This document shows positions 15,306-17,437 of a stretch of DNA of 17,437 nt, piece by piece. The DNA is from JBDSGC01 sp046594105. GTDB lineage: Bacteria > Acidobacteriota > Thermoanaerobaculia > Gp7-AA8. How positions within the stretch are numbered: position 1 is the first letter of the stretch; the number at the start of each line of letters is the position of its first letter. A program made the translations under genes and the position numbers. Below the pieces are notes generated by a model. It did not search any database. It was not told the origin of the DNA and saw only the letters and a program-made list of their open reading frames with translations. The DNA is taken from the NCBI GenBank assembly GCA_046594105.1, contig JBKJQB010000273.1:1-17437 (forward strand), given 5' to 3'.

Positions 15306-16607
15306 TCATCGCTCGATGCGCTTCCGCACCAATCGCATGATCGTCCAGGCCGCGACCAGGAGGGTGGGCGCTGCCACTCCCATGGTGACCTCGGGATCGA
15401 TGTTCATCCCGAACCGGCCGGCCGCGCGGAGCATGTGACCGATCAGGTTCACCATGTAATACGCGATGGCCACGATGGAGAGGCTCTCCACGGCCACCTG
15501 AAGCTCCAGCTGCAGACGTGCCCGACGGTCGGCACTGGCCAGGAGCAGCTGATTCTGTTCTTCCACGTGGAGGCTGATGCTGGTGCGCAGAAGCTGTCCG
15601 GCGCGGTCGATGACCTCGGAGAGATGAGTCATTCGCTCCAGCACGCTGCGACAGGTCTGCGCCGCTGGGTTGAGCCGCCGCATGACGAAACGGCTCAGGC
15701 GCAGAGCGTGCTCAATCTTGGTCTCCCGCAGTTCCGCAAAGCGCCCCTCCAGAAGAGTGAAGTAGGCCGCCGACGCGGCGAAGCGGCCTGAGACCCGGGC
15801 ACGGACGTCTTCGACTTCGGCTGAGAGCCCCAGAAACGAGTCGAGCACCGAGCGTTTCTGGTAGACCGTGCCGGCCACCCGCAGCGCCTCCATCTGCGTC
15901 ACCACCCGGCTCTCCCATTCCACCAGGTCGGAGCGCACCTCGCGCGCCAGAGGCAGCGAGAGCAGAGTCAGATGATAGAGGTCCTCGATGGCCAGCAGCC
16001 TGTCCACGGTTCTGCCGAGAGAGTGCTCCGAGACCGACTCGACCATCACGGCCATCCGTCCGAACCCGTCTTCGTGAATGCGGTACGCACTCCACACCTC
16101 TCCCCGGTTGTCCATCACCCGGCTGCCGTTCACGGTGTGACCTTCGAACAGGTCCGACATGGCCTGCGGACTGTCCGGCAGGTGGTCCCGGTTTCCGACC
16201 GCCACCGACACCGCGACCAGCGGCGGAACGCCGACGCTCTCCGGAAAACTGGCGGGAAGAAACCCTCCTGCCTCCAGACCGAAAGGACGGAAAGGAATGG
16301 CCAGCTCGTAGAGGAAGAAGGTGTAGGCGACAAATTCGCTGTGGCGTTCCCAGGAGACCGCCAGGCGTCCCAGGCCGCGCAGGGTCACGGTGTAAATGGC
16401 GTGGCGTGAAGTCTGATACGTCGGCTCCAGAGAGAGTGCCACCCGCAGCTGCTCGAGGCTCGCGAGGTCCTTCTGCTCGGTATGCTCGCCGGTCAGAAAG
16501 GTGAAATGGAACACATGAGCAGGAGCAGAGAAGCGGACGTACGGGCGCGCGTGCAACTCCTGCCAGACGACCTGGCGGCGGGGGTCGCTCTGAATCGATG
16601 GTTCCAT
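15306..16607 (-). CDS. DUF3422 family membrane protein
   Basis: A 433-residue protein of unknown function matching DUF3422. The family hallmark near the N-terminus, QELHARPYVRF (16-26), is clear, and the body contains WERHSEFVAYTFF and a long helical segment (LSAEVEDVRARVSGRFAASA; LLRTSISLHVEEQNQLLLAS). Two membrane helices close the protein: ~376-396 (LSIVAIAYYMVNLIGHML) and ~409-427 (MGVAAPTLLVAAWTIMRLV), followed by RKRIER. This predicts a cytoplasmic body anchored at its C-terminus. ATG 16607 with GGGAG just upstream is preferred; the frame extends 12 codons further to a TTG, which is less likely. The oxidoreductase gene follows 43 bp downstream, so the two products may work together (inference). 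Confidence 0.9.
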   Translation of the reverse strand: MEPSIQSDPRRQVVWQELHARPYVRFSAPAHVFHFTFLTGEHTEQKDLASLEQLRVALSLEPTYQTSRHAIYTVTLRGLGRLAVSWERHSEFVAYTFFLYELAIPFRPFGLEAGGFLPASFPESVGVPPLVAVSVAVGNRDHLPDSPQAMSDLFEGHTVNGSRVMDNRGEVWSAYRIHEDGFGRMAVMVESVSEHSLGRTVDRLLAIEDLYHLTLLSLPLAREVRSDLVEWESRVVTQMEALRVAGTVYQKRSVLDSFLGLSAEVEDVRARVSGRFAASAAYFTLLEGRFAELRETKIEHALRLSRFVMRRLNPAAQTCRSVLERMTHLSEVIDRAGQLLRTSISLHVEEQNQLLLASADRRARLQLELQVAVESLSIVAIAYYMVNLIGHMLRAAGRFGMNIDPEVTMGVAAPTLLVAAWTIMRLVRKRIER

Positions 16608-16909
16608 CGTTCTCCCGGTCGTCGTCCCCAGTACCCGATTCAAAAAAGGCTCAGAGGAGCAGCGTTGGCTGGCAAAGCACGCGCGCTGGAACGAACCCCG
16701 TCGAAGCGGCCGAAGTGAGCATCATTGTAGACCGTAGGGCGATCACGACAGGAAGAGCAGCGTGCAGCGGGTGGGCGGTGGGCGATGCAGGTGACCCTAT
16801 GCCGCGCGCTGCGTGTTCAGTCAAAGATGCAGCAGCAAGCAAGGGGCCATGCATTGGGCGTCTGAGTCAAGTGCGCGAAGCGTTTTTGGGTGGGCGGACA
16901 CACTGCGTT

Positions 16910-16944
16910 CAGCATGGACGAAGCGAAGGCTTCGTCCATCGCTG
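16910..16944. repeat. Strong intergenic hairpin
   Basis: ATGGACGAAGC (16914-16924) pairs perfectly with GCTTCGTCCAT (16929-16939) around a GAAG tetraloop. Four more pairs (CAGC with GCTG) extend it past a single bulged C. No T-tract follows. It resembles a REP-type palindrome or mRNA-end hairpin more than a classical terminator. Confidence 0.7.
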
Positions 16945-16962
16945 CAAGCCAGCCGCAGCGGA

Positions 16963-17024
16963 GCGAGTCGTCACCCGAAGGGCCGGAGCGAAGCGGAGGA
17001 GGCCGTCAAACCTTGACGAGTCGC
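16963..17024. repeat. Imperfect inverted repeat, 11-bp arms
   Basis: GCGAGTCGTCA (16963-16973) and TGACGAGTCGC (17014-17024) are reverse complements with one mismatch, separated by 40 nt. That spacer holds shorter internal symmetry (GGCC at both ends of a purine-rich GGAGCGAAGCGGAGGA stretch). It follows the 16910-16944 hairpin by 18 bp, so the two may be parts of one structured element. Confidence 0.5.
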
Positions 17025-17437
17025 TGGAGCGGAGGCTACCCGGAGCACAGATCCCACCTTGGTGCGCTTCCCGTCGTTTCGTTTGTGAGGTGTCGGAAGT
17101 CGATCGGCACCAGCCACCCATCAGGATTGAGCTGCAGGCGAGATCTTGTGGGTCTCGCGCGCAGCCTGCATCGGAATCGATCCCCAGAAACGTGATCGGT
17201 TCGTCGGCCCGTCCATGGCATGGCACAGAGCTGTGGCTCGTATGCGGAGATACGTCCAACCCGAAAGTGGCTCGCGCCGACGTTCGCATCAAAGGGAAAG
17301 ATCTGGAGACCGGCGCGTGCCCAATCAGGTCTGAAGTGGTCGAAGCCACAACCCTCTTGCTGGCTCACACGCCGGTCGCAATTGATTAGCCGAAGAGTCG
17401 TTCTGGAACAAACGCCGTCTGGTCCCGCATGACGAAG

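Larger units (their letters stand above)
16644..17437. other. ~800 bp without a confident gene, containing structured DNA
   Basis: Open frames exist on both strands (for instance a plus frame ending at 17389 and a minus frame starting at 17368), but none shows a recognisable motif, a convincing ribosome binding site or consistent codon use. The minus frame near 17130-17060 (NPDGWLVPIDFRHLTNE) looks locally protein-like and could be a gene fragment. The stretch 16910-17024 is rich in inverted repeats. I see no tRNA, insertion sequence or promoter I can support. Confidence 0.4.

Noticed and set aside
16650..16735. A tRNA-like stretch near the DUF3422 start (GGAACGAACC resembling a reversed T-loop)
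   Set aside because: No acceptor stem, anticodon arm or properly paired T-arm could be drawn on either strand.

Overview
The window is a high-GC bacterial chromosome segment. No CRISPR array, rRNA, confident tRNA or transposase gene was found. The gene content suggests an Acidobacteriota-type soil bacterium or a close relative. The clues are tandem Ser/Thr kinases (one fused to a TolB/PD40-like beta-propeller), a TonB-dependent receptor with an N-terminal carboxypeptidase-regulatory-like domain, and a secreted enzyme ending in 36-residue 'ELR' repeats. This placement is inference from gene content, not a phylogenetic result.

Layout. 1-3002 (minus): two tandem Ser/Thr kinases; the downstream one runs off the window. 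3003-3420: no intact gene, but coding-like stretches in three successive minus-strand frames suggest a frameshifted relic. 3440-3898 (plus): TrmO/TsaA tRNA methyltransferase. It converges with a secreted lysyl-oxidase-like copper protein (4063-4911, minus); a dispersed repeat copy and a good terminator lie between them. 5125-5319 (plus): short membrane protein matching only the C-terminal half of a small integral membrane family. 5489-7558 (plus): TonB-dependent receptor. 7815-8651 (minus) and 8749-10788 (plus): a divergent pair, an alpha/beta hydrolase and a TPR regulator-like protein, sharing a 97-bp intergenic region with three CGTTAC boxes. 10880-13900 (minus): secreted heparinase II/III-like polysaccharide lyase with an FN3-like domain and ELR repeats. 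14372-16607 (minus): probable two-gene operon of a DUF3422 membrane protein followed by an FAD/NAD(P)H oxidoreductase without a fused ferredoxin. 16644-17437: no confident gene, but strong hairpins.

Most notable structure: the heparinase-like gene is bracketed by ~95-bp direct repeats. Each repeat joins the 3' end of an ELR-repeat gene to the first codons of a signal peptide. The upstream copy looks like the decayed end of a lost paralogue, and the downstream copy like an aborted start of another. This suggests a collapsed tandem array of secreted ELR proteins. Beside the upstream copy lies a ~73-bp element whose ~95% identical partner sits 10 kb away, downstream of the lysyl oxidase gene.

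The genes do not form one pathway. Common themes are envelope and secreted functions (lysyl oxidase, TonB receptor, polysaccharide lyase, DUF3422) and signalling (two kinases, the TPR protein).
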